This document shows, one piece after another, positions 1 to 7,821 of a stretch of 50,986 nt of DNA (position 1 is its first letter; each line of letters begins with the position of its first letter). The DNA is from Bdellovibrionales bacterium (GTDB lineage Bacteria; Bdellovibrionota; Bdellovibrionia; Bdellovibrionales; UBA1609). The notes beneath the pieces were generated by a model. The model ran no database searches, was not told the DNA's origin, and was given only the letters and a program-made list of their open reading frames with translations. The stretch is taken from the NCBI GenBank assembly GCA_007121385.1, contig SKLV01000030.1, positions 1-50,986 on the forward strand, given 5' to 3'. The position numbers and the translations under genes were made by a program.

Positions 1-1208
1 AAGAGAGGCTCGCCCTGGCTGTAGGCCTCTCCCAAGCGGCAGTGGACTTCAATCCCTGCCGAGGGGTCAATGGGATCTTCAGCTTTAAGGCGTCCGGCAC
101 CAAGAAGGAGAGAGGCCAAGCCCACCCTTTCGCAGTCCATGCCCACTAAATAGCCGGATCGGGGGGCGGCCACTTCGGCAAAGGCTTTGAGCTGAGCCGC
201 CTCTTTGCGGAATTGGTCCAGGTCTCCCCCTTGCGCTTCACAGAGAGAGGCAAAAGCCTTCAAAGCTCGCCCGTCAGTTAAGGCCTTCTCAGCCAAAAGG
301 CGACCTTCCTTGGGCGAAGGGGCTTGGTCGGCTAAACTTAGCATGTGGCCCGCCAGCTCCAGGGTAAGCTCTCGGCAAGAGGAGTAGTAGTCCACCCCCC
401 TGTGGACACAGCTTTTTCCCTCAAGGATATCCAAGCACTCTTTGACCTCTAGAGAGTTGCCAATAAAGCGTCCCAGGGGTTGGTTCATGTCGGTGAGGAG
501 AGCAGAGACCTTCACACCCTGGCTCTGCCCAGTGATCTGGAGCAACTGGGCCAAGTCTCGGGCCTGCTCTAGAGTTTTCATAAAGGCACCACTGCCAAAT
601 TTCACATCCAGGACCAGGCCGGAAAGCCCTTCGGCCAACTTCTTGGACATAATACTGCCGCAGATCAGGGGCAGGGACTCCACGGTTCCTGTGACATCTC
701 TCAGGGCGTAGAGTTTTCGGTCGGCAGGGCAGATCTCTGGAGTTTGCCCAATAATGGCATAGCCCAGACCCTCCACTTGCCTTTGAAAGTCTTCTAAAGA
801 GAGGTCCACGCGGAAGCCCTTAAGACTTTCCAGCTTGTCCAGTGTGCCCCCGGTGTGTCCCAGGCCTCGCCCGGCAATCATGGGGACCTTCACACCGAAA
901 AGTCCTACAAGGGGTGCTAAGATCAAGCTGGTCTTATCTCCCACTCCACCAGTGCTATGCTTGTCCACACAGGGTGAATTCAGATGAGAAAAGTCGAGCA
1001 CCCTTCCTGAATCTCTCATCACCTGAGTGAGATGGGAGATTTCCTTAAGACTCATGCCCTTGAAAAATACCGCCATCAGCCAGGCGGCCATCTGGTAGTC
1101 TGGAAGCTGGTTGGTGACAAAAGCATTCATCCAAGCTTGTAGTTCAGTGAGGCTGTGTTCTTCACCGCGGCGCTTTTGCTTAATAAATTCGGCGGGGACC
1201 AGATTCAT
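1..1208 (-). CDS. deoA: thymidine / pyrimidine-nucleoside phosphorylase, partial (C-terminus beyond window)
   Basis: Catalyses phosphorolysis of thymidine (or pyrimidine nucleosides) to base plus deoxyribose-1-phosphate in the cytoplasm. Translating the minus strand from the ATG at 1208 gives an uninterrupted frame to the window edge, about 402 residues. It begins MNLVPAEFIKQKRRGEEHS and carries the family phosphate-binding signature KHSTGGVGDKTSL, the GRGLGHTGGTLDKLES segment and the MSKKLAEGL / LVLDVKFGSGAFMK block, all collinear with DeoA/Pdp proteins. The ATG overlaps the deoC stop (ATGA), so translation is probably coupled to deoC. Only a few tens of residues should be missing from the family's usual 430-440. 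Whether it is thymidine-specific or a broader pyrimidine phosphorylase cannot be told by eye. Confidence 0.93.
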   Translation of the reverse strand, partial: MNLVPAEFIKQKRRGEEHSLTELQAWMNAFVTNQLPDYQMAAWLMAVFFKGMSLKEISHLTQVMRDSGRVLDFSHLNSPCVDKHSTGGVGDKTSLILAPLVGLFGVKVPMIAGRGLGHTGGTLDKLESLKGFRVDLSLEDFQRQVEGLGYAIIGQTPEICPADRKLYALRDVTGTVESLPLICGSIMSKKLAEGLSGLVLDVKFGSGAFMKTLEQARDLAQLLQITGQSQGVKVSALLTDMNQPLGRFIGNSLEVKECLDILEGKSCVHRGVDYYSSCRELTLELAGHMLSLADQAPSPKEGRLLAEKALTDGRALKAFASLCEAQGGDLDQFRKEAAQLKAFAEVAAPRSGYLVGMDCERVGLASLLLGAGRLKAEDPIDPSAGIEVHCRLGEAYSQGEPL

Positions 1209-1864
1209 CCCTTAAGAATAGCAATTCCGTGACTGGTGCCAAGGCGGGTTGCGCCAGCTTGGATCATCTCTAAGGCCTGATGCTGGTTGCGGATCCCCCC
1301 ACTGGCCTTTACCCCCATTTGAGGTCCTACAGATTGTCGCATCAGGCGAATATCCTCCACCTTGGCCCCCTCAGCGGCAAAGCCAGTGGAGGTCTTAACA
1401 AATTGGGCCCCGGCTCTTTCGGCAATACGACAGGCTTGGACTTTCTCGGAGTCGCTGAGCAGACAGGTCTCTAGGATCACCTTGAGGTGGCGTCCCTGAG
1501 CCGCCTCCACCACAGCCGCAATATCCGTATAGACCAGCTCCAACTTTTCAGACTTAAGAGCGCCGAGATTTAAAACCATATCCAATTCATCCGCCCCTTC
1601 ACTGGCCGCCACCTTGGCCTCAAAGGCCTTCACTTGGGTTTCATTAGCACCTAGGGGAAAGCCGACAACGGTGCAGATCTTAACTCCGCTGTCTCCCAAC
1701 ACAGACTGAGCCAGGGAGACAAAGGAGGGCTGAATACAGACTGAATAGAAACCATATTTTTTGGCCTCTTCACAGAGTTGCTGAACCTCCTCGGCTCTGG
1801 CCTCGGCTTTGAGCAAGGTGTGGTCAATAAGTTGAGCGAGGTTGGCAACAGGATTTTTTTGCAT
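1205..1864 (-). CDS. deoC: deoxyribose-phosphate aldolase
   Basis: Cleaves 2-deoxyribose-5-phosphate to glyceraldehyde-3-phosphate and acetaldehyde, the last step of deoxynucleoside use. The 219-residue protein matches the short DeoC form. Visible motifs are the N-terminal IDHTLLK, the acidic ADELDMV segment (Asp95), the Schiff-base lysine in VKTSTGF (Lys157) and the second active-site lysine in VKASGG (Lys186). It is first in a deoC-deoA operon with a 4-base ATGA overlap. A phosphopentomutase (deoB) would be needed to link the two steps and is not in the window. There is no clear Shine-Dalgarno; a promoter-like pair ends 8 nt before the ATG, suggesting a leaderless message. Confidence 0.95.
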   Translation of the reverse strand: MQKNPVANLAQLIDHTLLKAEARAEEVQQLCEEAKKYGFYSVCIQPSFVSLAQSVLGDSGVKICTVVGFPLGANETQVKAFEAKVAASEGADELDMVLNLGALKSEKLELVYTDIAAVVEAAQGRHLKVILETCLLSDSEKVQACRIAERAGAQFVKTSTGFAAEGAKVEDIRLMRQSVGPQMGVKASGGIRNQHQALEMIQAGATRLGTSHGIAILKG

Positions 1865-1872
1865 TGCCCAAA

Positions 1873-1901
1873 AGTTTATTCACTGTGGTCTTAAAGGCCA
1901 A
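1873..1901 (-). promoter_or_regulatory. putative deoC promoter, leaderless layout
   Basis: On the minus strand, TTGGCC (1901-1896, 4/6 to TTGACA) is followed after exactly 17 bp by TAAACT (1878-1873, 4/6 to TATAAT). The deoC ATG lies 8 nt further on, so transcription would start at or next to the start codon. The boxes are imperfect; the call rests on spacing and on the same layout at other genes here. Confidence 0.4.
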
Positions 1902-1909
1902 TTAAAATT

Positions 1910-1938
1910 TTGCCAAAAGAGCCCAAGCCTCCTATTTT
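1910..1938 (+). promoter_or_regulatory. acyP: putative acyP promoter, leaderless layout
   Basis: TTGCCA (1910-1915, 5/6) and TATTTT (1933-1938, 4/6) are separated by exactly 17 bp. The -10 box ends 6 nt before the acyP ATG and no Shine-Dalgarno is present. It sits back to back with the deoC promoter, the two -35 boxes 8 bp apart. Confidence 0.45.
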
Positions 1939-1944
1939 AAAGAC

Positions 1945-2250
1945 ATGAAGAGTTTGAGCCTGCAGTTTTTTGTCTCGGGCCGGGTTCAGAAGGTGGGCTA
2001 TAGGGCCTTTGTGCACAAGCAAGCTCTCAAATTGGAGCTCAAGGGCTTTGTGCGCAACTTAAAGGATGGTCGGGTGGAAGTGGTGGCCCGAGGAAGTCAG
2101 GATAAGCTCAGTGTTTTTGAGGACCTACTCAGGGCAGGTCCACCCCGAGCTGAGGTCGAAGAGGTGACCTTAACTGAGGTTGAGTGGGACTGTTTGGGCT
2201 GTCATTTTGAAGTGGAGCCAGATGGAGAGGATATATGGCCAAAATACTAA
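1945..2250 (+). CDS. acyP: acylphosphatase
   Basis: Small cytoplasmic enzyme hydrolysing carboxyl-phosphate bonds of acylphosphates. The 101-residue product has the family's usual size and both signatures: VSGRVQKVGYR near the N-terminus with the phosphate-binding Arg20, and KGFVRNLKDGRVEV with the catalytic Asn38. It diverges from deoC across an 80-bp gap. The last 16 nt overlap the next gene, whose start lies inside the acyP 3' end, so the two are probably co-transcribed. Confidence 0.93.
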   Translation: MKSLSLQFFVSGRVQKVGYRAFVHKQALKLELKGFVRNLKDGRVEVVARGSQDKLSVFEDLLRAGPPRAEVEEVTLTEVEWDCLGCHFEVEPDGEDIWPKY

Positions 2251-2663
2251 TTTGCACTTTGATCAGCTTGAGTATGATCTTTCCTCCCCAGCTTTGGGCG
2301 CAGCAGAGGTCGAGTGCTTCCTCAGTGAGTCCCAGAAAGCAGATGGCCACAATTATCTATTCTGGCCTAGGGGGGTTGGTCCTGGGCTTAAGCACCTTAA
2401 GTTTTTATGGTCGCCCCCAAGATCATATGGAGAATATTGGAGTGGGCTTTGCGGTGGGAGTGATTGTTGGCGCCGCGTACACCACTTATAGGGCCGCTTC
2501 GACCCCTCACGCCTCCAGTCAGCGCTACAGTTTGATGGACTTTGACCAGGCTCATTCCCAACCTTGGGCAAAAGCAGGAGCTTTCAATGGGGATTTGTTG
2601 GGCAGTCGACTTCGGCAGAAGCCGGAGCCGGTCACAGCTTTAGCCTGGACCTTTCACTTTTAA
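2235..2663 (+). CDS. small exported/membrane protein of unknown function
   Basis: A 142-residue protein I do not recognise. Residues 1-22 look like a Sec signal peptide ending in QLWAQ. A second, glycine-rich hydrophobic stretch (about residues 40-85, containing SGLGGLVLG and GVGFAVGVIVGAA) looks like one or two membrane helices, followed by a polar tail ending in aromatic residues (ALAWTFHF). The final Phe could suit an outer-membrane protein, but the length is short for a barrel. It starts inside the acyP 3' end and runs tail-to-tail into the LRR lipoprotein gene with only 4 bp between stops. Gene reality is supported by the overlap and by protein-like composition. Confidence 0.6.
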   Translation: MAKILICTLISLSMIFPPQLWAQQRSSASSVSPRKQMATIIYSGLGGLVLGLSTLSFYGRPQDHMENIGVGFAVGVIVGAAYTTYRAASTPHASSQRYSLMDFDQAHSQPWAKAGAFNGDLLGSRLRQKPEPVTALAWTFHF

Positions 2664-2667
2664 AAAT

Positions 2668-3675
2668 CTATGGGTGAACTCTGTGGTTGCTGGGCCCTAT
2701 ACGAATATGGGCATAGGGAAGCCGGCCCTCTAAGGAGGCTTTGAGCTCCTGTTGTCGGCTCTCCTCCAGAGGAACCCAGCGAGTGACCCAGGGGGTTAAA
2801 ACCCTTCGCTTCTCTCTCAACTGCCCTCTCAGATCTAAAAACTCTATGGAAGGGTTCTGGTTTCGATTGCTCCAGAGCGGCCAGGAGGGATGAGACCATA
2901 GGCCCACATAGGACTCCATGGAGGAGAGAAGGTTGTGGGCTAGGCGCAATTCAGTCACCGAGCGAGGAATAAAGGGAAGGCTTTCCATTTCGTTGTCGGA
3001 CAGATCGAGACTTTCCAACTGATAGAAACGATCTAAGGTCATTTCGGTAGGATCCATCAGGCCCAATCTGTTTTGGGCCAAGTTTAAGTGTCGGAGGTCG
3101 GGACGATGCCGACTCAGGCCACGAATGCTGAAAAGATTGTTGTTGGACAGATCCAAAGACTCCAGCTGATGGAGTTTAAAGAGAGGTAGAAAAAGAGCGG
3201 CCACAGAGGATTGGGGGAGGCTGGACCAGTCATTGCCAGAGATTTTTAGAGATTTGAGCTGGCTGAGAGAACCTATTGGCCACAAGTCTTGAAGAGACTC
3301 CAACTCCCAATCTGTCATATCGATTTCCAGCTCTTCCATGAGGCTCAGCTCTAGAGCCCCTTGTTCGCAGCTTTCGGGAGTGGAGGTGAGGTCCAGCAGA
3401 ATTTGTAGGCTGTAGCGAGCTTCAAGAGAGAGGTAAGAAGTCCCCCGACACCAGTTATCAATAAACTCCTGGGCTACAGGGTTGAGGGCGGGAACATCCT
3501 CCTTCAGGTCGGCGGGAGGCAGTTCTCCAGTGGGTGCCGAAACCTCACGGTCAGTGGGTGACTGGAGCCAGATAGACTGGCTTTGATGACGCCCCTCTTC
3601 GCAAGCCGAGAGAGCCAATAGGGCGGGGAGCCCAAGACTGAGTTTTAAAATATGACGAAAATTCCATTTCCTCAT
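2668..3675 (-). CDS. leucine-rich-repeat lipoprotein
   Basis: A 335-residue predicted lipoprotein. Residues 1-25 form a signal peptide with lipobox LSAC (Cys25). A linker and an alpha-rich region (about 65-130) precede several leucine-rich repeats (about 125-270) with clear units such as LESLDLSNNNL, LRHLNLAQNRL, LESLDLSDNEM and VTELRLAHNLL. LRR surfaces usually bind protein ligands; the partner here is unknown. The C-terminal 60 residues are basic and not repeat-like. The gene lies downstream of pilT on the same strand but 165 bp away, with its own promoter-like sequence, so it is probably a separate unit. Confidence 0.85.
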   Translation of the reverse strand: MRKWNFRHILKLSLGLPALLALSACEEGRHQSQSIWLQSPTDREVSAPTGELPPADLKEDVPALNPVAQEFIDNWCRGTSYLSLEARYSLQILLDLTSTPESCEQGALELSLMEELEIDMTDWELESLQDLWPIGSLSQLKSLKISGNDWSSLPQSSVAALFLPLFKLHQLESLDLSNNNLFSIRGLSRHRPDLRHLNLAQNRLGLMDPTEMTLDRFYQLESLDLSDNEMESLPFIPRSVTELRLAHNLLSSMESYVGLWSHPSWPLWSNRNQNPSIEFLDLRGQLREKRRVLTPWVTRWVPLEESRQQELKASLEGRLPYAHIRIGPSNHRVHP

Positions 3676-3683
3676 AGGGCGAC

Positions 3684-3713
3684 AGGCTAACTCACAAAAA
3701 TCTGAGAGGTCAA
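3684..3713 (-). promoter_or_regulatory. putative promoter of the LRR lipoprotein gene, leaderless layout
   Basis: Minus-strand TTGACC (3713-3708, 5/6) and TAGCCT (3689-3684, 3/6) are 18 bp apart. The -10 box ends 8 nt before the ATG at 3675, and no Shine-Dalgarno precedes that ATG. The weak -10 keeps confidence low. Confidence 0.35.
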
Positions 3714-3784
3714 AGGGGCTTTTGTCTTTTCAGCGCACAGGGTTTAATTCTGAAATAACAGCTCTTTAGCCATGCGCGGCATAG

Positions 3785-3811
3785 AAAAATGTAAGAATTT
3801 ATTACATTTTT
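3785..3811 (-). terminator. perfect AT-rich inverted repeat downstream of pilT
   Basis: AAAAATGTAA (3785-3794) is perfectly inverted at 3802-3811 around a 7-nt loop, beginning 30 bp after the pilT stop. In the pilT direction the right arm ends in five T, so an intrinsic terminator is possible, although the stem is AT-rich. An operator upstream of the LRR gene is the alternative. Confidence 0.4.
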
Positions 3812-3840
3812 ACAGGGGAAAAGGCCCCGCCTCTCGGGTC

Positions 3841-5070
3841 TCAGCCCGCTTTTTTGCCAAAGCCAAAGCTTTTCAGCAGGCTTGAAGAGGTGCCCTCACT
3901 TTCCTCAGAGGTAAAGCGAATTCCCGAGTCTCCAGCTGGTGGCTTGGCTGCGCCTCCAGGTCGTGGAGCTCCGGGGCGAGCTCCAGCCGAACTGGCTGGT
4001 TTGGGGCTGGGTTTCCCCTGTTCCCCTGAGGGGGCGGTCGATTTCTTCCCCAAAAAGTTGTCCCCAAGGCTCTTCTCCAGTTTGCCCTCTTGGATCAACT
4101 TGGTGATGGACTGATCAAAAGTCAGCATGCCGTAGTTGCTGCCTGTCTGCATGGCCGAGGGAATTTGAAAGGTCTTACCCTCCCGGATCAGGTTGGCAGT
4201 GGCGTGATTGTTAACGAGGACCTCTAGGGCTGCCACTCGGCCGGGTTTGTCCAAGCGAGGAAAGAGGGTTTGCGCGATCACTCCCCTTAAGCTTTCCGCC
4301 AACATGGTTCGCACCTGGGCCTGCTGGGCCTCAGGAAAGGCATCAATAATCCGGTCCACGGTTTTGGCGGCGCTGTTGGTGTGAAGGGTTCCAAAAACCA
4401 AGTGACCGGTTTCAGCAGCTGTCATGGCCAAGTGGATGGTCTCCAAATCCCTCATCTCACCCACCAGAATAATATCCGGGTCCTCCCGCAGAGCAGCTTT
4501 TAGAGCATTGGCAAAGGATTTGGTGTGTGAGGAGACCTCCCTCTGATTGATCAGAGACTGGCGGTTTTGGTGCACAAATTCAATGGGGTCTTCGATAGTA
4601 ATAATATGCTCTTTGCGCTCACAGTTAATTGTGTGAAGGAGGGCGGCCAAAGTGGTCGACTTGCCGGAGCCTGTGGGGCCTGTGACCAGAACCAGTCCTC
4701 GCGGCACCTTGATCAAATCCACCACATTCTGAGGCAGACCCAGCTGCTGAGCGGTTTTGATATCTTCAGGGATCACCCGAAATACAGCTCCCAAACCTCG
4801 TCTTTGCATAAACACGTTCACCCGGAAGCGAGCCACCTGATCAAGGTGATAGCTACAGTCCAGCTCCCAGTTCTCAATAAACTGTTTTTTCTGCTTGTCG
4901 GATAAAATTTCAAAGATGAGAGCTTGCACGGCTTCATTGTTGAGGGGGGGGTGGTCTAAGGGAACCATTTCTCCATGAAGTCTTAAAATGGGCTTGGCCC
5001 CGGCAGAAAGATGCAAGTCCGAAGCATTCTGCGACACCATTACACGAAAGAGTTTATCAATCTCAGCCAT
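3841..5070 (-). CDS. pilT: type IV pilus retraction ATPase PilT
   Basis: Hexameric cytoplasmic ATPase that powers type IV pilus retraction. The N-terminal PAS-like domain (SDLHLSAGAKP) is followed by Walker A GPTGSGKST (131-139), an Asp box IEDPIEF, a Walker B region ILVGEMRD, the His box TGHLVFGTLHT and the PilT-type ANLIREGK segment around residue 292. At 409 residues it is about 55 longer than typical PilT: a Pro/Ala/Gly-rich linker (about 345-385) ends in a short motif SLLKSFGFGKK. The ATG at 5070 is preceded by GGGAGG with 9-nt spacing. No other pilus gene is adjacent, so its partners lie elsewhere. Confidence 0.95.
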   Translation of the reverse strand: MAEIDKLFRVMVSQNASDLHLSAGAKPILRLHGEMVPLDHPPLNNEAVQALIFEILSDKQKKQFIENWELDCSYHLDQVARFRVNVFMQRRGLGAVFRVIPEDIKTAQQLGLPQNVVDLIKVPRGLVLVTGPTGSGKSTTLAALLHTINCERKEHIITIEDPIEFVHQNRQSLINQREVSSHTKSFANALKAALREDPDIILVGEMRDLETIHLAMTAAETGHLVFGTLHTNSAAKTVDRIIDAFPEAQQAQVRTMLAESLRGVIAQTLFPRLDKPGRVAALEVLVNNHATANLIREGKTFQIPSAMQTGSNYGMLTFDQSITKLIQEGKLEKSLGDNFLGKKSTAPSGEQGKPSPKPASSAGARPGAPRPGGAAKPPAGDSGIRFTSEESEGTSSSLLKSFGFGKKAG

Positions 5071-5208
5071 AGATCAAAGCCTCCCAAATCTATAGACTTT
5101 CTATCGGAAGCCCTTGGGGGAAACTTGAGTTGGGTTGGCTCATAACGCGTTAAGACAAGGACTTTAGTCCTTTGCCTTGGCTCGAGCCCCGGCTAAAGTG
5201 CAGGAGTG

Positions 5209-5214
5209 AGGAGG
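5209..5214 (+). promoter_or_regulatory. rng: strong ribosome binding site deciding the rng start
   Basis: A perfect AGGAGG lies 9 nt before GTG 5224. A GTG at 5206 also opens the frame but would encode this Shine-Dalgarno as codons 2-3 and adds six residues with no family similarity, so 5224 is preferred. Confidence 0.8.
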
Positions 5215-5223
5215 TGCACTCCC

Positions 5224-6771
5224 GTGCCCGCAGAGATTCTGATCAATGTGAGACCCAATTCGACTCGAGTGGCCTATGTCGAGGACAAGGTTTTGTCTGA
5301 CTTTAAAGTGGAGAGAAAAACTGCTCCCACCCTGGTGGGTTCGGTCTATCGGGGGGAGGTCTTGAGAGTTCTACCTGGAATGCAGGCCGCCTTTGTCGAT
5401 ATCGGTCTAGATCGAGCTGCCTTTCTCTATGTGGGGGATGTGCGAGGAGATATTGACTCCAATAAGGAATTTTTTATGGATGAAGAGGCCGGGAGTGGGG
5501 CCAAGGAGGGAGCCGACACTCTCTTGGACTCTGGGGATTCTGAAGCTTCAGCCGCCCTCCCGCCTAAGCCTATGATTCAAGACCTTTTACACGAAGGTCA
5601 GAAGATCATGGTTCAGGTGGCCAAGGACCCCCTGGGAACCAAAGGGGCCCGGATCACCACCCATGTTTCTTTGGCGGGCCGACACCTGGTGTTCATGCCC
5701 ACCTTGGAGCACTTAGGGGTTTCCCGCCGGATCGAGGATGAGGCTGAAAAAGAGCGGTTGCGTTTGGCGGTGGAGGCTCTCTCTCCCCAAGGGGGGGTGA
5801 TCGTTCGTACCGCAGGAGAAGGGGCCAGTCCGGAGAGTTTAAAAGCTGATTTAGACTACCTTTGGCGGCTGTGGCGAGAGATTGAGCGCAACTACGAGAA
5901 GAAAAAGAACCCTGGTCTGGTTCATTCTGAGATGGATGTGGAGTTGAGGGTTTTGCGCGACATGCTCACTGAAAACGTGGAAAAGGTCATCGTGGATGAT
6001 CCCAAGGCCTTTAAAAAAATTGTGAGTTTTGTTGGCCAGTTTATGCCCAAGTTTAAGAACACTGTTCAGCTCTATACGGAGTCCCAGCCGCTCTTTGATC
6101 TGTATGAGATTGACTTGGAGGTCTCTCGCTCTTTGGATCGGAAAATTTGGCTAAAATCAGGTGGTTATATAGTTATTGATGAAGCCGAGGCCCTGGTGGT
6201 GATCGATGTGAACACGGGCCGTTATGTGGGCAAAAAGGATTTAGAGGACACCATTTTAAAGACCAATTTAGAGGCGGCTAAAGAGATTGCCCATCAACTG
6301 AGGATTCGCAATTGCGGGGGCATTATCATCATTGACTTTATCGATATGGAAAAAGAGGCTCACCGGGAAAAGGTCATGCACCTGCTCACCGAGGAGTTGG
6401 AAAGGGACTCGTCTCGGACCACTCTGACCCCCATGTCCGAGCTCGGCCTAGTGGAGATGACGCGCAAGCGAAACCGGCCCAGCTTGGTCTCTACTCTGTG
6501 TCAGCCCTGTACCTACTGCGACGGAAAGGGATATATAAAGAGAAAGTCCACCGTGGCGGCAGAGATTTTTAGGGCCCTGGAGAGGGAGGGCCCGCGGAGG
6601 GCCTCCCCAGGGGCTTCGATGGTGGTTCACTGCCACAGTGATGTAGCTGACTGGATTTACGCTGAAGAGACAGAGACTCTGGAGCTGGTGGAGGAAAAGT
6701 TGGGGGCTCGGGTGGTGCTTAAGGTGGAGCCTAACTATCACCTAGAGCAGCTTGAAATATATTCAGTCTAA
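5224..6771 (+). CDS. rng: ribonuclease G/E family endoribonuclease
   Basis: Endoribonuclease acting in 16S rRNA 5' maturation and mRNA decay. From GTG 5224 the product is 515 residues and begins MPAEILINVRPNSTRVAYVED, matching RNase G. The order is an S1 domain split by an acidic, low-complexity insertion (about 75-117), the RNase H-like and DNase I-like catalytic core with metal-binding Asp328 (VVIDVNTGRY) and Asp371 (IIIDFIDM), then the zinc-link CQPCTYC and a short C-terminal domain. The long RNase E scaffold tail is absent, so this is the RNase G length class. It sits just upstream of rplU-rpmA but with a separate promoter between. Confidence 0.94.
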   Translation: MPAEILINVRPNSTRVAYVEDKVLSDFKVERKTAPTLVGSVYRGEVLRVLPGMQAAFVDIGLDRAAFLYVGDVRGDIDSNKEFFMDEEAGSGAKEGADTLLDSGDSEASAALPPKPMIQDLLHEGQKIMVQVAKDPLGTKGARITTHVSLAGRHLVFMPTLEHLGVSRRIEDEAEKERLRLAVEALSPQGGVIVRTAGEGASPESLKADLDYLWRLWREIERNYEKKKNPGLVHSEMDVELRVLRDMLTENVEKVIVDDPKAFKKIVSFVGQFMPKFKNTVQLYTESQPLFDLYEIDLEVSRSLDRKIWLKSGGYIVIDEAEALVVIDVNTGRYVGKKDLEDTILKTNLEAAKEIAHQLRIRNCGGIIIIDFIDMEKEAHREKVMHLLTEELERDSSRTTLTPMSELGLVEMTRKRNRPSLVSTLCQPCTYCDGKGYIKRKSTVAAEIFRALEREGPRRASPGASMVVHCHSDVADWIYAEETETLELVEEKLGARVVLKVEPNYHLEQLEIYSV

Positions 6772-6807
6772 GCCGAATTTATCGCGTTGCTTCGTCTGCA
6801 CAAAAAG

Positions 6808-6838
6808 TTGACAGTGCTATTGCGCCGTGGCAGATACT
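6808..6838 (+). promoter_or_regulatory. putative rplU promoter
   Basis: A consensus TTGACA (6808-6813) and GATACT (6833-6838, 4/6) are separated by 19 bp, long but workable. They lie about 35 bp upstream of rplU, giving a short leader that contains a GGAGG ribosome binding site at 6861-6865. Confidence 0.5.
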
Positions 6839-6872
6839 TTGGGCTTGTCGAAAAGTCGTTGGAGGTTATGAA

Positions 6873-7448
6873 ATGTACGCCATTGTCCGCACAGGTGGAA
6901 AACAGTATCGAGTCCAAGCCGGAGACACTCTTCGAGTTGAGACTCTAGAGGCCGAGTTGGGATCTGAGCTGGAACTTAAAGATGTTCTTGTTGTGGGTGG
7001 AGAAAAGATTTTTGTGGGAGAGCCCACTCTCAATGATGCCAAGGTCACTGTGGTGGTGACTCGTCAGGCCCGTGCTCCTAAGATCATTGTCTTTAAAAAG
7101 AAGCGCCGTCAGGGCTACCGTCGAATGCAGGGGCATCGACAGATGTTTACCGAGCTCTTTGTGAAGTCCATCACCTCACCTGAGGGGCAGGTGGCCACAG
7201 CTCAGGAAGACGCCAGAGTGTACAACCCTGAAAAAAAGCTGGAGAAGCAGGCCAAGTCAGAGGAAATTCGCCAAGCGAAGAAGAAGTCTGCGGGGCCCAA
7301 AGCTGAGCGTCAAGAAGTCCGTCGTAAACAAGCAGCTCCAAAAAAGAAGACGGCGGCTAAAAAGTCTACGGCCAAGAAAAAAGCCGTGACGAAGAAGGCC
7401 ACCAAGAAGGTGGCCAAGAAAAAAGCCACTAAGAAGAAGAGTTCATAG
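6873..7448 (+). CDS. rplU: 50S ribosomal protein L21 with long basic C-terminal tail
   Basis: Primary 23S rRNA-binding protein of the large subunit. Residues 1 to about 105 are canonical L21 (MYAIVRTGGKQYRVQ at the start, then FKKKRRQGYRRMQGHRQ). The remaining 80 or so residues are an extension, first mixed charge and then almost pure Lys/Ala/Thr with AAKKSTAKK-type repeats like histone H1 tails. Family members are usually 100-110 residues. GGAGG with 7-nt spacing supports the ATG. It is followed by rpmA after 30 bp, the usual rplU-rpmA operon. The reading frame is intact, so the tail is not a frameshift product. Confidence 0.95.
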   Translation: MYAIVRTGGKQYRVQAGDTLRVETLEAELGSELELKDVLVVGGEKIFVGEPTLNDAKVTVVVTRQARAPKIIVFKKKRRQGYRRMQGHRQMFTELFVKSITSPEGQVATAQEDARVYNPEKKLEKQAKSEEIRQAKKKSAGPKAERQEVRRKQAAPKKKTAAKKSTAKKKAVTKKATKKVAKKKATKKKSS

Positions 7449-7478
7449 AGTTTTTTGATCAAAGTATTGAGGTGAGTT

Positions 7479-7745
7479 ATGGCATCGAAAAAAGCGGCAG
7501 GAAGTACAAGAAACGGAAGAGACAGTCAGAGTAAAAGATTGGGCGTGAAGCGTTTTGGTGGTCAGTCTGTAAAACCTGGCACCATTCTCGTGCGGCAAAG
7601 AGGAACGAAATTTTTTGCCGGAAATAATGTGCGCTTAGGTCGTGACTTTACCATCTACTCTTTGATTGAGGGCCTGGTGAAGTTTGAGCGCCTCAACAAA
7701 AGTCGTTTTAAGATCAGCGTTTATCCCAGGCCCAATGCAGCTTAA
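7479..7745 (+). CDS. rpmA: 50S ribosomal protein L27
   Basis: Large-subunit protein whose N-terminus reaches the peptidyl-transferase centre. The 88-residue product has the L27 pattern [28 protein letters not shown] and [12 protein letters not shown], with normal length. It begins directly at the mature-type sequence, without the cleavable extension known from Firmicutes. It lies 30 bp after rplU and is followed by a strong intrinsic terminator. Confidence 0.96.
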   Translation: MASKKAAGSTRNGRDSQSKRLGVKRFGGQSVKPGTILVRQRGTKFFAGNNVRLGRDFTIYSLIEGLVKFERLNKSRFKISVYPRPNAA

Positions 7746-7771
7746 TAGAGAGAGTGCTGATAGGTTATGTG

Positions 7772-7805
7772 AGGCCGCGCCAATGGTTGCGGCCTTTGCT
7801 TTTTG
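7772..7805 (+). terminator. intrinsic terminator after rplU-rpmA
   Basis: A perfect 7-bp GC-rich stem, AGGCCGC (7772-7778) with GCGGCCT (7789-7795), 10-nt loop, is followed by TTGCTTTTT. It ends the ribosomal protein operon 27 bp after the rpmA stop and precedes obgE. Confidence 0.75.
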
Positions 7806-7821
7806 GGCTCAGATTCGTTAA

